Part shown: in pieces, positions 33,093 through 41,377 of the stretch
Layout: the number at the start of each line of letters is the position of its first letter
Numbering within the stretch: position 1 is the stretch's first letter
Origin: an uncultured Bacteroidales bacterium
GTDB taxonomy: Bacteria > Bacteroidota > Bacteroidia > Bacteroidales > P3
DNA length: 64,000 nt
NCBI GenBank assembly: GCA_946183915.1
Contig: CAMHDJ010000004.1
Coordinates: 1 to 64,000, forward strand
Direction of reading: 5' to 3'
Translations under genes and position numbers: made by a program
The notes under the pieces: generated by a model
Database searches by the model: none
Seen by the model: the letters and a program-made list of their open reading frames with translations, nothing else
What the model was told of the DNA's origin: nothing

Positions 33093-33103
33093 AAGGGTGG
33101 TTT

Positions 33104-33739
33104 TTATAATTCTTTCACAAGGCTCCAGCTGCCCATCGTCTGCCCCTGGCAGTCGAGCTCCTGGTAGTCGGCCACCGCGAAGCCGAGGTGCTGGTAGAAG
33201 CGGAGGTTGCTCTCGCTGTTGGTGAAGAGGCAGAGCCGCGTGCCGCCCAGCTGGCGGATGTGGCTGACGACGTGCTCCATCAGCATCTCGCGTCCGTAGC
33301 CTTTGCCCTGCTGATGGGGGTCGACGGTGAGCGAGCTGAGGTACCAGGTGGTGCCGCCAAGCAGCGTGTGGCAGTAGTGTCCGGCGCGGGTGTCCATGTC
33401 CAGCCATGCCTTCACGGTGTCTTGCTTCGGCAGCCGCAGCACGCGTCCCCAGCCGTGGAGCAGGTATTGCAGGTCGGACGGCTTGCGCCACTCCGGCGCG
33501 AAGAGGTCGGCCACCGCCACGGGTTGCCCTTCGTGCCGGCCGACGAGGAAGTGCGCCCGGCGGCGGGTGGTGCGGTATTCGCTGCGGATCATGGCCCGCA
33601 TGAACTGCAGGCACTCGTCGCGGTCGGGGTAGAAGTGGGTGAAATACTCGTAGTCGGCGAAGGCCTGCACCGACAGTTCGGCGCACTCGTCGACGTCGTG
33701 CCGCCGCATGGGGGTGACGATCAGGTGTTGGGTGTTCAT
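33104..33739 (-). CDS. GNAT family N-acetyltransferase
   Basis: A 211-residue acetyltransferase. The acetyl-CoA loop is in LSSLTVDPHQQGKGYGREML (Q/RxxGxG/A), followed by TNSESNLRFYQHLGFAV, the usual end of the GNAT fold. Substrate unknown. Part of a minus-strand run of small genes from 36455 to 32454. Confidence 0.88.
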   Translation of the reverse strand: MNTQHLIVTPMRRHDVDECAELSVQAFADYEYFTHFYPDRDECLQFMRAMIRSEYRTTRRRAHFLVGRHEGQPVAVADLFAPEWRKPSDLQYLLHGWGRVLRLPKQDTVKAWLDMDTRAGHYCHTLLGGTTWYLSSLTVDPHQQGKGYGREMLMEHVVSHIRQLGGTRLCLFTNSESNLRFYQHLGFAVADYQELDCQGQTMGSWSLVKEL

Positions 33740-33767
33740 ATCTCGTGTACTCGTGGTGTCGCGTCAA

Positions 33768-34559
33768 CTATAGTTTCCGGGCAAGTGTCTCGGCAATGTC
33801 GGGAATGACGGTGGCCGTCTGCCAGCGGGTCAGGAGCTCGCATACGGGGGCGCCGTCGGGGCCGGTGATGGTGTGCAGGCATTGCTCCTCGTCGCCTGCG
33901 ACGGGGCAGGTGCGGCAGCGCAGCCGGTCGCCCAAGTGCGACTCGCGCAGCCAGTGGACCGTCATCTGCGCCAGACGCTTGGTGCGCAGCTGCTGCTCGG
34001 GCAGCGTCAGCAGGGCGAGGTCGACGTAGCTGCGGTTGCCCATGTGGCCGTTGAAGTCGACGTCGAGCCGCGTCACCGTGTGTTCCATCTCCGCCATGGC
34101 GGTTTCGCCCTTGGGGAAGCGCTGCTTCTTGTGGCTCGGCGTCATCAGCTCGGGCACCACGGCGAAGCGGCCTTGCAGGAAGTCGGTCGGCTCCAGCCGG
34201 TGGCTCTCGGTGTTGAGTATGTTCATCTGGAAGGAGCCTGTGGCCACGGTCGTCCCGTTGTCGGCCCTCGCAATGCGGAAGTCGGCGAAGATTCGGAGCA
34301 AGGACAACTCGCTGACCCACAGCTCCACGTCGACCTCCTCCGACCAGAAAGCCACCGCCGACCCCATGTCGGCCGTGTATTCGCTGATGACCCACATGCG
34401 GTGATCCTTCTCCACGTCGAACGCCGCCACGCGGCAGAGGGTCATCATTCGGGCAAAACAGTCCTGGGCATACATCAGTATGGCGTTGGGGGTCAGTGTG
34501 TAGTTGGCAGCCATATCGGCGGCTGTGACGGTGTAGCGGTGTTTGTATCGGTCCATCAT
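33768..34559 (-). CDS. acyl-ACP thioesterase
   Basis: A 263-residue protein with two hot-dog halves, of the acyl-ACP thioesterase type that releases fatty acids from ACP. RYTVTAADMAANYTLTPNAILMYAQDCFA opens the first half and TRLDVDFNGHMGNRSYVDLALLTLP the second, with the catalytic-type N.H pattern (NGHMGN). The start at 34559 (or the adjacent Met at 34556) follows the stop of the preceding gene by 16 bp. Confidence 0.88.
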   Translation of the reverse strand: MMDRYKHRYTVTAADMAANYTLTPNAILMYAQDCFARMMTLCRVAAFDVEKDHRMWVISEYTADMGSAVAFWSEEVDVELWVSELSLLRIFADFRIARADNGTTVATGSFQMNILNTESHRLEPTDFLQGRFAVVPELMTPSHKKQRFPKGETAMAEMEHTVTRLDVDFNGHMGNRSYVDLALLTLPEQQLRTKRLAQMTVHWLRESHLGDRLRCRTCPVAGDEEQCLHTITGPDGAPVCELLTRWQTATVIPDIAETLARKL

Positions 34560-34575
34560 GGGGAGTCTGTTTGGG

Positions 34576-35331
34576 TTATTTCTCGCGGACATGTTTGCCG
34601 CTGAGGTGTTCAATCTGCATTTCGAGCACGTAGGCCCGGGGGGCGTTCCGCCGCATGTCGTCCTCGAGGTCGTAGCCCTGCGGGAAGTATTTGGCCCCCA
34701 GCTGGCGCAGGAGTGCGTCGGCGCGGGTGTCGTCGACGATGCCGATGCGGCCGAAGCAGACGACGCTCTCGAAGTGATACCACCAGCTGTCGGGTTCCTT
34801 CACGCCCTCGCCGAGCACGCAGAACGAGGCTTTGTCGCAGCGGCGGATGGCGTCGAGCTTGTGCCCCTCGCGGGCGCAGTGGAAGTAGAGGCGGCCGTCG
34901 GCGTAGAGGAAGTCGAGCGGAACGGTGTAGGGGTAGCCGCCGTCGCCCAGCACGGCCAGGATGCCGCGCGGGGCCCGCTGGAGGAGGCTGGCGCACTCCT
35001 CGGGGCTCATCTGCTGCTTGAAGCGCCGCATGGGGCGGAACGTGGTGTCGGCCTCGGCCAGGCAGGCGTGCTTCTCCAGCTCGCGGTGGCGCTCGAGGAG
35101 GTTCCACACGGCGTCCTCGCTGAGCACGCCCCGCTTGAGACCGTCGGGCAGACGCCCGGCCTCGTCGTCGGCGCGGTCGGCGTGCCATTCGGCGCTGCCG
35201 AGGTAGGTGTCGAGGGATGCCAGATCGTCGCGTACGGCTTGGTATTGTTCAAGGGCTGCTTCCAGCGCCTCGACGGCCGCCGTCGTGCGCTCGAGCCGTT
35301 GCTCCATCTGGCTGATTCTATTGGTGTTCAT
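34576..35331 (-). CDS. DUF4298 - pyridoxamine phosphate oxidase-like fusion
   Basis: A 251-residue fusion. Residues 1-88 are a helical DUF4298-like domain (ISQMEQRLERTTAAV...LASLDTYLGSAEW), usually a separate small protein. Residues 98-245 are a PNPOx-like split barrel of the NimA type, with MRRFKQQMSPEECASLL, GYPYTVPLDFLYADGRLYFHCAREGHKLD. It probably binds a flavin and may reduce nitro or oxidised compounds. The stop of the next gene abuts its start (TAGATG). Confidence 0.82.
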   Translation of the reverse strand: MNTNRISQMEQRLERTTAAVEALEAALEQYQAVRDDLASLDTYLGSAEWHADRADDEAGRLPDGLKRGVLSEDAVWNLLERHRELEKHACLAEADTTFRPMRRFKQQMSPEECASLLQRAPRGILAVLGDGGYPYTVPLDFLYADGRLYFHCAREGHKLDAIRRCDKASFCVLGEGVKEPDSWWYHFESVVCFGRIGIVDDTRADALLRQLGAKYFPQGYDLEDDMRRNAPRAYVLEMQIEHLSGKHVREK

Positions 35332-36165
35332 CTATTGTTTCAGTTTTTTTATCAGGTCTCGGTCGGCCGGTAGCCAGTCGACGCTCTCCAGTTCGCTTGG
35401 CGTCAGCCATCGGGCCGCCTCGTGCTCCTTCAGCTCCAGCCGGCCGCTCTCCACGTGGCAGCGGTAGCAGTGCATCGTCAGGTGGAAGGCAGGATAGTCC
35501 CATTCCACCGTCTCTACCAGTCGCTCCACGGCGATATATGTCGCCAACTCCTCCCATATCTCGCGCCGCAGGGCCTCCTCGGGCGTCTCGCCGGCTTCCA
35601 TCTTGCCGCCGGGAAACTCCCACCAGTCCTTCCACTCGCCGTAGCCTCGCTGGGTGGCGAAGATGCGGCCCTCGGCGTCGTGGATGATGGCGGCCACCAC
35701 CTCGATGTGCTTTCGCTGTTCGAGGTCCAGCAGACGCTGTTTGATGTCGGGGCCGTAGGCGTAGCCGCCGAGTCCGTTGGCGGCTATGAGACGGTGGCAG
35801 GGGATGATGAGGGCGATGGGGTTGCGGCCCGCGGCCTGGCCCACAGCCTGCGGCGAGCGGCAGCCGAGGCGGCGCGCAAGGTCGCCGTAGGTGGCGGTGT
35901 GGCCGTAGGGTATCTTCAGCAGCTCTTGCCATACTCGCAGTTGGAAGGGGGTGCCCTGGGGGGCGAGGGGCGGGATGAAGCCCGGGTCGCGGCTGGCGAA
36001 GTAGAGGTCGAGCCAGCGGAGGGTGTCGATCTGTGGCGCCTGAATGCCCCGACGGGTCTGGCACGACGGGCCGCCTGCAAGTTGCAGGGCTGTCAGTCGG
36101 GTGCCGTAGAAGGTCAGCGATAGGTTGCCCAGGGGCGAGGTGTAGAGGACCGAAGCTTCCGTCAT
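35332..36165 (-). CDS. methylated-DNA-cysteine methyltransferase - MutT fusion
   Basis: A 277-residue fusion of two DNA-protection enzymes. Residues 1-150 are an Ogt-like O6-methylguanine-DNA methyltransferase with PFQLRVWQELLKIPYG and the acceptor Cys123 in IPCHR. Residues 153-277 are a Nudix domain with the box at about 186-207 (GGKMEAGET...REIWEEL), of the MutT/8-oxo-dGTP pyrophosphohydrolase sort. One protein would remove alkylated guanine in DNA and oxidised nucleotides in the pool. Its start overlaps the TfoX-like gene by ATGA. Confidence 0.88.
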   Translation of the reverse strand: MTEASVLYTSPLGNLSLTFYGTRLTALQLAGGPSCQTRRGIQAPQIDTLRWLDLYFASRDPGFIPPLAPQGTPFQLRVWQELLKIPYGHTATYGDLARRLGCRSPQAVGQAAGRNPIALIIPCHRLIAANGLGGYAYGPDIKQRLLDLEQRKHIEVVAAIIHDAEGRIFATQRGYGEWKDWWEFPGGKMEAGETPEEALRREIWEELATYIAVERLVETVEWDYPAFHLTMHCYRCHVESGRLELKEHEAARWLTPSELESVDWLPADRDLIKKLKQ

Positions 36166-36455
36166 AGTGCTGAGCAGGTGGCTTTGACCAGAGCCGTGAG
36201 GTAGTGGCGGTCGTCCACCTCTTCGATGTAGAAGTATGGCTTGGCACCGGGATAGGGTGGCCGCATGGCTACGCTTTGCAGCAAGGCTCGTCCCGCTTCG
36301 GTGGGTTTGATGTAAAAGCCATTGTCGCTGATGAGGCCGAAGAGCTTGCCGTTGCAGTAGGCACAGTAGTCGCCGAACATCTTGCGGGCCGTTACCTCGC
36401 CCGCACCGCTGCACTGGTCGACAATATATTGTACAAAGTCAGGGTTGCTGGCCAT
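36162..36455 (-). CDS. TfoX/Sxy N-terminal domain protein
   Basis: A 97-residue protein matching the TfoX N-terminal domain: TARKMFGDYCAYCNGKLFGLI and YFYIEEVDDRHYL. In gamma-proteobacteria TfoX controls competence; in Bacteroidota the isolated domain has unknown role. First gene of a compact minus-strand series with the MGMT-MutT fusion. Confidence 0.85.
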   Translation of the reverse strand: MASNPDFVQYIVDQCSGAGEVTARKMFGDYCAYCNGKLFGLISDNGFYIKPTEAGRALLQSVAMRPPYPGAKPYFYIEEVDDRHYLTALVKATCSAL

Positions 36456-36550
36456 GGACTCTAGGTGTTAATGGGAGCCTCCACCGACGCCAAAGTCTCT
36501 TTTGCGCGGTGGAGGCGTGTTTCCATTTCTGTGTTTTTGCCGAGGCCCAT

Positions 36551-39500
36551 TTATTTGAAGTACTGCACGCCGGACTCGAAGATCTGCTGGTCGTCGTCGC
36601 CGTAGATGTTCAGGGCGGAGCCCTTGCTGCGGCGCTCGCTGTGGCCCATCTTGCCGAAGACGCGCCCGTCGGGGCTGGTGATGCCCTCGATGGCCATGTA
36701 GGAACCGTTCATGTTGTACTCCTCGTCCATGGTGGGGTTGCCCTGCAGGTCGACATACTGGGTGGCCACCTGGCCGTTCTTGAAGAGGCGGTCGATCCAC
36801 TCCTGCGGTGCCACGAAGCGGCCTTCGCCGTGCGAGATGGGGATGACGTAGGTCTTGCCCAGCTCGGCGCGCTGCAGCCACGGGCTGAGGTTCGAGCTGA
36901 CGCGCGTGTAGGCCATCTTGCTCTGGTGGCGTCCGATGGTGTTGAAGGTCAGCGTGGGGGCATCGGCGGCCTGCGGACGTATCTCGCCGTAGGGCACCAG
37001 GCCCAGCTTCACCAAGGCCTGGAAGCCGTTGCAGATGCCCAGCATCAGGCCGTCGCGCTTGCCCAGGAGCTCCATCACGGCATCGGCGATCCGCGGGTTG
37101 CGGAAGACGCTGGTGATGAACTTGGCGCTGCCCTCCGGCTCGTCGCCGGCCGAGAAGCCGCCGGGGATCATGATGATCTGGCTGCGACGGATGGCGTCGA
37201 CGTAGGCGTCCACGCTTTCGCGGATCTGCTGGCCGTTCTGGTTGCGGAAGACGATGATCTCGCTCTCGGCGCCGGCGCGGTTGAAGGCGCGGGCCGAGTC
37301 GTACTCGCAGTTGGTGCCCGGGAAGGCGGGAATGAAGACGTGCGGCTTGGCAGAATGCGTTAATGTGTTAATGTGTGAATGCGTTAGTGGAGTGGAGGCC
37401 TTGAAGAGCGGGCTTTCCACTTTCATCTTTCCGCTTTCCACTTGGTTGGTGCGGGTGGGGAAGACCCCTTCGAGGGGCTTTTGCCAGGCGGCGAGGGCAT
37501 CCTCGATGCTGATGCGCTCGCCCTTGTACTCGAAGAAGGGCTTGTCGGTGACCACGCCGATCTCGCGGCAGCGGAAGGGCAGCTCGCCCACTTCGGCGGC
37601 GGTCTCGACGATGATGTGGCCGTAGTTGATCTTGCTCAGGTCGTCGAGGGCGATACCGTCGCTGAGGGTCACGCCCAGCTTGTTGCCGAAGGCCATCTTG
37701 CTGATGGCTTCGACCAGTGCGCCGCGACCGATGCAATAGGTCGACAGCACCTGCCCCTGCTCGATGCTGCGACGCAGGGCGGCGTACTGGCTGAGGGCGT
37801 CCTCGTAGTCGGGCATGTCGTAGTCCTTCTGCTTCACGTCGAGCAGCACCAGACGGCTGCCGGCTTTCTTCAGTTCGGGGGTGACGACATGCTGCAGGTC
37901 GCTGATGCCGACGGCGAAGGAGCAGAAGGTGGGCGGCACGTCGATATCGTTGAAGGTGCCGGACATGGAGTCCTTGCCGCCGATGGCGGGCAGGTGGAGG
38001 CCCATCTGGGCGTTGTAGGCACCCAGCAGGGCGCTGAAGGGCTCGCCCCAGCGGTAGGGGTCGTTGCCCAGTTTCTTGAAGTATTCCTGGAAGGTGAGGC
38101 GCACCCGGCTGGCATCGCCACCGGCGGCGGCGATCTTGGCCACCGAGTCGAGCACGGCATAGACGGCGCCGTGGAACGGGCTCCAGCTGAGCTTGTAGGG
38201 GTCGAGACCATAGGACATGATGGTCACCGTGTCGCACTTGCCGTCCAGCAGGGGCAGCTTGCCGATCATGCTCTGCGTGGGCGTCAGCTGATATTTGCCG
38301 CCGAAGGGCATCACCACGCTGCCGGCGCCGATCGAGCTGTCGAACATCTCGACCAGTCCTTTCTGCGAGCAGACGTTGAGGTCAGAAAGAACTTTAAGCC
38401 AAAGTTCTTTAGTGTTCAGTGGGCAGTGTTCAGCGTTCAGTGAGGTGGGGCCGTTTGCGTCAGCCAACTGACCACTGACCACTGACCACTGACCACTCTT
38501 CTCCGGCATGGTCACCGAGACGGTGGTCTCCTGGTGGGCGCCGTTGGTGTCGATGAAGCGGCGGCTGAGGTTGACGATCTCCTTGCCACGCCAGCTGATC
38601 ACCATGCGGGGCTCCTCAGTGACGGTGGCTACCACCGTGGCCTCGAGGTTCTCCTCATCGGCATAGCGCAGCATCTGGTCCACGTCCTTCGGGTCGACCA
38701 CCACGGCCATGCGCTCTTGGCTCTCGCTGATGGCCAGCTCGGTGCCGTCGAGGCCGGCGTACTTCTTGGGCACGCGATCCAGGTTGATCTGCAGGCCGTC
38801 GGCCAACTCGCCGATGGCCACACTGACGCCGCCGGCGCCGAAGTCGTTGCACTTCTTGATGAGCGACGACACCTCTTCGCGGCGGAAGAGGCGCTGTATC
38901 TTGCGTTCGGTGGGGGCATTGCCCTTCTGCACCTCGGCACCGCAGGTGGTGAGGCTCTTGGTGGTGTGGCTCTTCGAGGCGCCCGTGGCACCACCGATGC
39001 CGTCGCGGCCCGTGCGGCCACCCAGAAGGATGATGACGTCGCCCGGGTCGGAGGTGAGGCGCTTCACGGCGCGGCGCGGCGCAGCGGCAATGACGGCGCC
39101 GATCTCCATGCGCTTGGCCACATAGCCCGGATGGTAGATCTCGTTGACCAGGCCGGTGGCCAGGCCGATCTGATTGCCGTAGCTGCTGTAGCCGCGGGCG
39201 GCGGTGGTGACGATCTTGCGCTGCGGCAGCTTGCCGGGCAGGGTCTCGCTGAGGGGCTTGGTGGGATCGGCGGCGCCGGTGACGCGCATGGCCTGGTACA
39301 CGTAGGTGCGGCCGCTCAGCGGGTCGCGGATGCAGCCGCCCAGGCAGGTGGCCGCGCCGCCGAAGGGCTCGATCTCGGTCGGATGGTTGTGGGTCTCGTT
39401 CTTGAAGTTGATGAGCCACTCCTCGCGGTTGCCGTCGATCGTGACGGGCACCACGATCGAGCAGGCATTGATCTCGTCGCTCGGCTCCTGGTCGTCCAGG

Positions 39501-40381
39501 TAGCCGGCTTTCTTCAGCCGTTTGCCGGCCAGGGTGCCGATGTCCATCAGACAGACGTACTTGTCGGTGCGGCCGGCGTACTGCTCCTGGTGGTCGGCCA
39601 GATATTGATTGAAAGCACCCTCGATCAGCGGACGGTAGTAGCCGTCGTCGAACGTCACATCCTTCAGCTCGGTGGCGAAGGTGGTGTGGCGGCAGTGGTC
39701 GCTCCAGTAGGTGTCCAGCACGCGGATCTCGGTCATGGTGGGGTTGCGCTTTTCTTCGTCGTGGAAGTAGCGCTGTATGTGCTTGAAGTCGGCCAGGGTC
39801 ATGGCCAGGCCCAGCGAGCCGTAGAGCTCCTTCAGCTGCGGTTCGGCCATGTCTTTGAAGCCGTCGAAGACGATGACGTCGGCCGGCTCGTCGAAGTGGT
39901 CCTCCAGGGTGGCGGGCTTCTCCTCGTCGGTCAGGCGGCTGTCCACGGGGTTCACGCAGTGCTTCACCACCGCTTCCTGCCACTCGCTCGCCGCTTTCCA
40001 CTTGCCACTCTTCACGCCCGAGATGACATACGTCGTGGCGCTCTTGATGATTGGATGCTCGGCGTCGTTGAGCAGGCAGACGCACTGCTCGGCGCTGTCG
40101 GCCCGCTGGTCGAACTGGCCGGGCAGGTACTCCACCGTGAAGCAGAAGTCTCCGGCCTGGTGCGGGAACTCCTCGAGGTAGACGTCGTCGACCGGCGGCT
40201 CGCTGAAGACGGTGGTCAGGGCCGTCTGGAAGGTGGCGTCGCCGACGTTCTCCACGTCGTAGCGCACCAGCACACGCACCCCTTCGGCCTCGATGCCGAG
40301 GTATTGGCTCATTTCTTCCTTCAGCTCCTTGGCGCGCACGGCGTAGGGAGCCTTCTTTTCTACGTAGATTCTTCTTACCAT
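36551..40381 (-). CDS. purL: phosphoribosylformylglycinamidine synthase
   Basis: A 1276-residue single-chain FGAM synthase (purine synthesis, step 4): N-terminal PurS-like part, two ATP-grasp-like AIRS halves with FNDFGAGGVSVAIGELADG, and a C-terminal glutaminase with FPGTNCEYDSARAF (nucleophile Cys) and HGEGRF. Two stretches do not look like the family: one around 38397-38505 (SGQWSVVSGQLADANG...) and one at 37354-37445 (NQVESGKMKVESP...THSHINTLTHSAK), both encoded by heptamer/octamer repeat DNA in frame, in a loop and in the linker before the glutaminase domain. They explain a length some 40 residues above the common 1230-1240. Confidence 0.97.
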   Translation of the reverse strand: MVRRIYVEKKAPYAVRAKELKEEMSQYLGIEAEGVRVLVRYDVENVGDATFQTALTTVFSEPPVDDVYLEEFPHQAGDFCFTVEYLPGQFDQRADSAEQCVCLLNDAEHPIIKSATTYVISGVKSGKWKAASEWQEAVVKHCVNPVDSRLTDEEKPATLEDHFDEPADVIVFDGFKDMAEPQLKELYGSLGLAMTLADFKHIQRYFHDEEKRNPTMTEIRVLDTYWSDHCRHTTFATELKDVTFDDGYYRPLIEGAFNQYLADHQEQYAGRTDKYVCLMDIGTLAGKRLKKAGYLDDQEPSDEINACSIVVPVTIDGNREEWLINFKNETHNHPTEIEPFGGAATCLGGCIRDPLSGRTYVYQAMRVTGAADPTKPLSETLPGKLPQRKIVTTAARGYSSYGNQIGLATGLVNEIYHPGYVAKRMEIGAVIAAAPRRAVKRLTSDPGDVIILLGGRTGRDGIGGATGASKSHTTKSLTTCGAEVQKGNAPTERKIQRLFRREEVSSLIKKCNDFGAGGVSVAIGELADGLQINLDRVPKKYAGLDGTELAISESQERMAVVVDPKDVDQMLRYADEENLEATVVATVTEEPRMVISWRGKEIVNLSRRFIDTNGAHQETTVSVTMPEKSGQWSVVSGQLADANGPTSLNAEHCPLNTKELWLKVLSDLNVCSQKGLVEMFDSSIGAGSVVMPFGGKYQLTPTQSMIGKLPLLDGKCDTVTIMSYGLDPYKLSWSPFHGAVYAVLDSVAKIAAAGGDASRVRLTFQEYFKKLGNDPYRWGEPFSALLGAYNAQMGLHLPAIGGKDSMSGTFNDIDVPPTFCSFAVGISDLQHVVTPELKKAGSRLVLLDVKQKDYDMPDYEDALSQYAALRRSIEQGQVLSTYCIGRGALVEAISKMAFGNKLGVTLSDGIALDDLSKINYGHIIVETAAEVGELPFRCREIGVVTDKPFFEYKGERISIEDALAAWQKPLEGVFPTRTNQVESGKMKVESPLFKASTPLTHSHINTLTHSAKPHVFIPAFPGTNCEYDSARAFNRAGAESEIIVFRNQNGQQIRESVDAYVDAIRRSQIIMIPGGFSAGDEPEGSAKFITSVFRNPRIADAVMELLGKRDGLMLGICNGFQALVKLGLVPYGEIRPQAADAPTLTFNTIGRHQSKMAYTRVSSNLSPWLQRAELGKTYVIPISHGEGRFVAPQEWIDRLFKNGQVATQYVDLQGNPTMDEEYNMNGSYMAIEGITSPDGRVFGKMGHSERRSKGSALNIYGDDDQQIFESGVQYFK
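37354..37445. repeat. in-frame repeat element in purL, interdomain linker
   Basis: The left side has 8-bp units (GTTAATGT, GTGAATGC), the right side 7-bp units of the ACTTTCC type (ACTTTCA, TCTTTCC, GCTTTCC, ACTTGG). The reading frame stays open across it and adds about 35 residues just before the glutaminase domain. Confidence 0.8.
38397..38505. repeat. in-frame palindromic heptamer element in purL
   Basis: Left arm: five heptamers AGTGTTC/AGTGGGC/AGCGTTC/AGTGAGG. Right arm: four to five ACTGACC heptamers in inverted sense. Loop of about 20 bp. Encodes about 35 residues not expected in PurL. Confidence 0.85.
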
Positions 40382-40394
40382 ATTGTGTGTTGTT

Positions 40395-40967
40395 TTATTT
40401 CGTGAGGTCGTTCAGTTCGACGAACTGGTCGGGCCGCTTGGCCATGTCGGCGCGGTAGAGGCGGTGGATGGCGGCGCGGTCGGCCTCGTAGTCGTCGGTG
40501 GGCATCACGGAGTCGAAGAGGCCGATCTCCTTGCGTCCGAAGTCGATGTAGGCCGGCACCAGCGGCACCTGGGCCTGGTGGGCGATCTCCCAGAAGCCGC
40601 GCTTCCAGCGGCGTACGGGCTTGCGGGTGCCCTCGGGGGTGATCACCACGGCGAAGGGCTCGCCGGTGGCAAAGCGGCGCACGGCGGCACCCATCATGTC
40701 GTTGTGCCGGTTGCCGCGGTCGATGGCCACGCAGCCCAGCCGACGCAGCAGCCCGCCGACCGGCCAGCGGAAGAATTCTTTTTTGATAAACACGTGCCCG
40801 TCGACGTTCAATGCCCACAGATAGGCGGCCCCGATCAGGAAATCGGACACCGCCGTGTGCGGCGCCACGACGAACACACAGCGCTGCAACTCAGGCCGTT
40901 CGCCCTCGGCCGGCAGGTTGAACTTCCAGCCCAGCAGTTTCACTATTGCAATCCAGATTCGCTTCAT
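40395..40967 (-). CDS. 1-acyl-sn-glycerol-3-phosphate acyltransferase-like protein
   Basis: A 190-residue PlsC-family protein with the HxxxxD motif HTAVSD, the FIKKEFFRWPVGG block, GCVAIDRGNRHN and the PEGTRKP motif. It probably acylates lysophosphatidate or another lipid at the membrane. Start at 40967 (MKRIWIAI) chosen as it gives the usual short N-terminus; a -7 box lies at 40979-40986. purL follows 14 bp later. Confidence 0.88.
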   Translation of the reverse strand: MKRIWIAIVKLLGWKFNLPAEGERPELQRCVFVVAPHTAVSDFLIGAAYLWALNVDGHVFIKKEFFRWPVGGLLRRLGCVAIDRGNRHNDMMGAAVRRFATGEPFAVVITPEGTRKPVRRWKRGFWEIAHQAQVPLVPAYIDFGRKEIGLFDSVMPTDDYEADRAAIHRLYRADMAKRPDQFVELNDLTK

Positions 40968-40978
40968 AAATCGAACTG

Positions 40979-40986
40979 CAAAGATA
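40979..40986 (-). promoter_or_regulatory. -7 box for the acyltransferase-purL unit
   Basis: TATCTTTG on the minus strand, 12 bp upstream of the chosen start, giving a very short leader. The -33 region is AT-rich. Confidence 0.65.
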
Positions 40987-41061
40987 CGAATAATATTTAA
41001 TACCAAAAAAAATACTTTTCAACCGCTCCTCCAAAGCGCCCTCCGGCCCCCGACGACCCCT

Positions 41062-41185
41062 GTCATCCAGGCATCATCCAGGCATCATCTAGGCATCAAC
41101 TAGGCATCAACTAGGCATCAACTAGGCATCAACTAGGCATCAACTAGGCATCCTCCAAGCATCCCCTCTGCATCATCTCTGCATG
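41062..41185. repeat. 11-bp tandem array, GATGCCTGG family (inverted, longest copy)
   Basis: On the minus strand the leader GCAGAGATGATGCAGAGG is followed by about nine to ten 11-bp units, mostly AGTTGATGCCT. It occupies much of the 410-bp divergent gap between the acyltransferase and the lipoprotein gene, in which no ORF with coding character is seen. Confidence 0.9.
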
Positions 41186-41325
41186 TTTCCCTGCAAAATG
41201 CTTTGTTTCACCCTGTTTTCGGTAGGGCAGGCCGCAACTTGGCGGCGAGTCGGGCCGGTGGAGGATGTTTTTTGTTAAAAATATTTAAATGAGAGTCCGC
41301 TGCCGGTCGGTAGGGGAATTTTTCG

Positions 41326-41333
41326 TATATTTG
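41326..41333 (+). promoter_or_regulatory. -7 box for lipoprotein gene at 41378
   Basis: TATATTTG, 44 bp upstream of the ATG. Confidence 0.7.
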
Positions 41334-41377
41334 CAGTCTCAATTAACGGAATTATAAACTAAAAACTCTGATCTACA

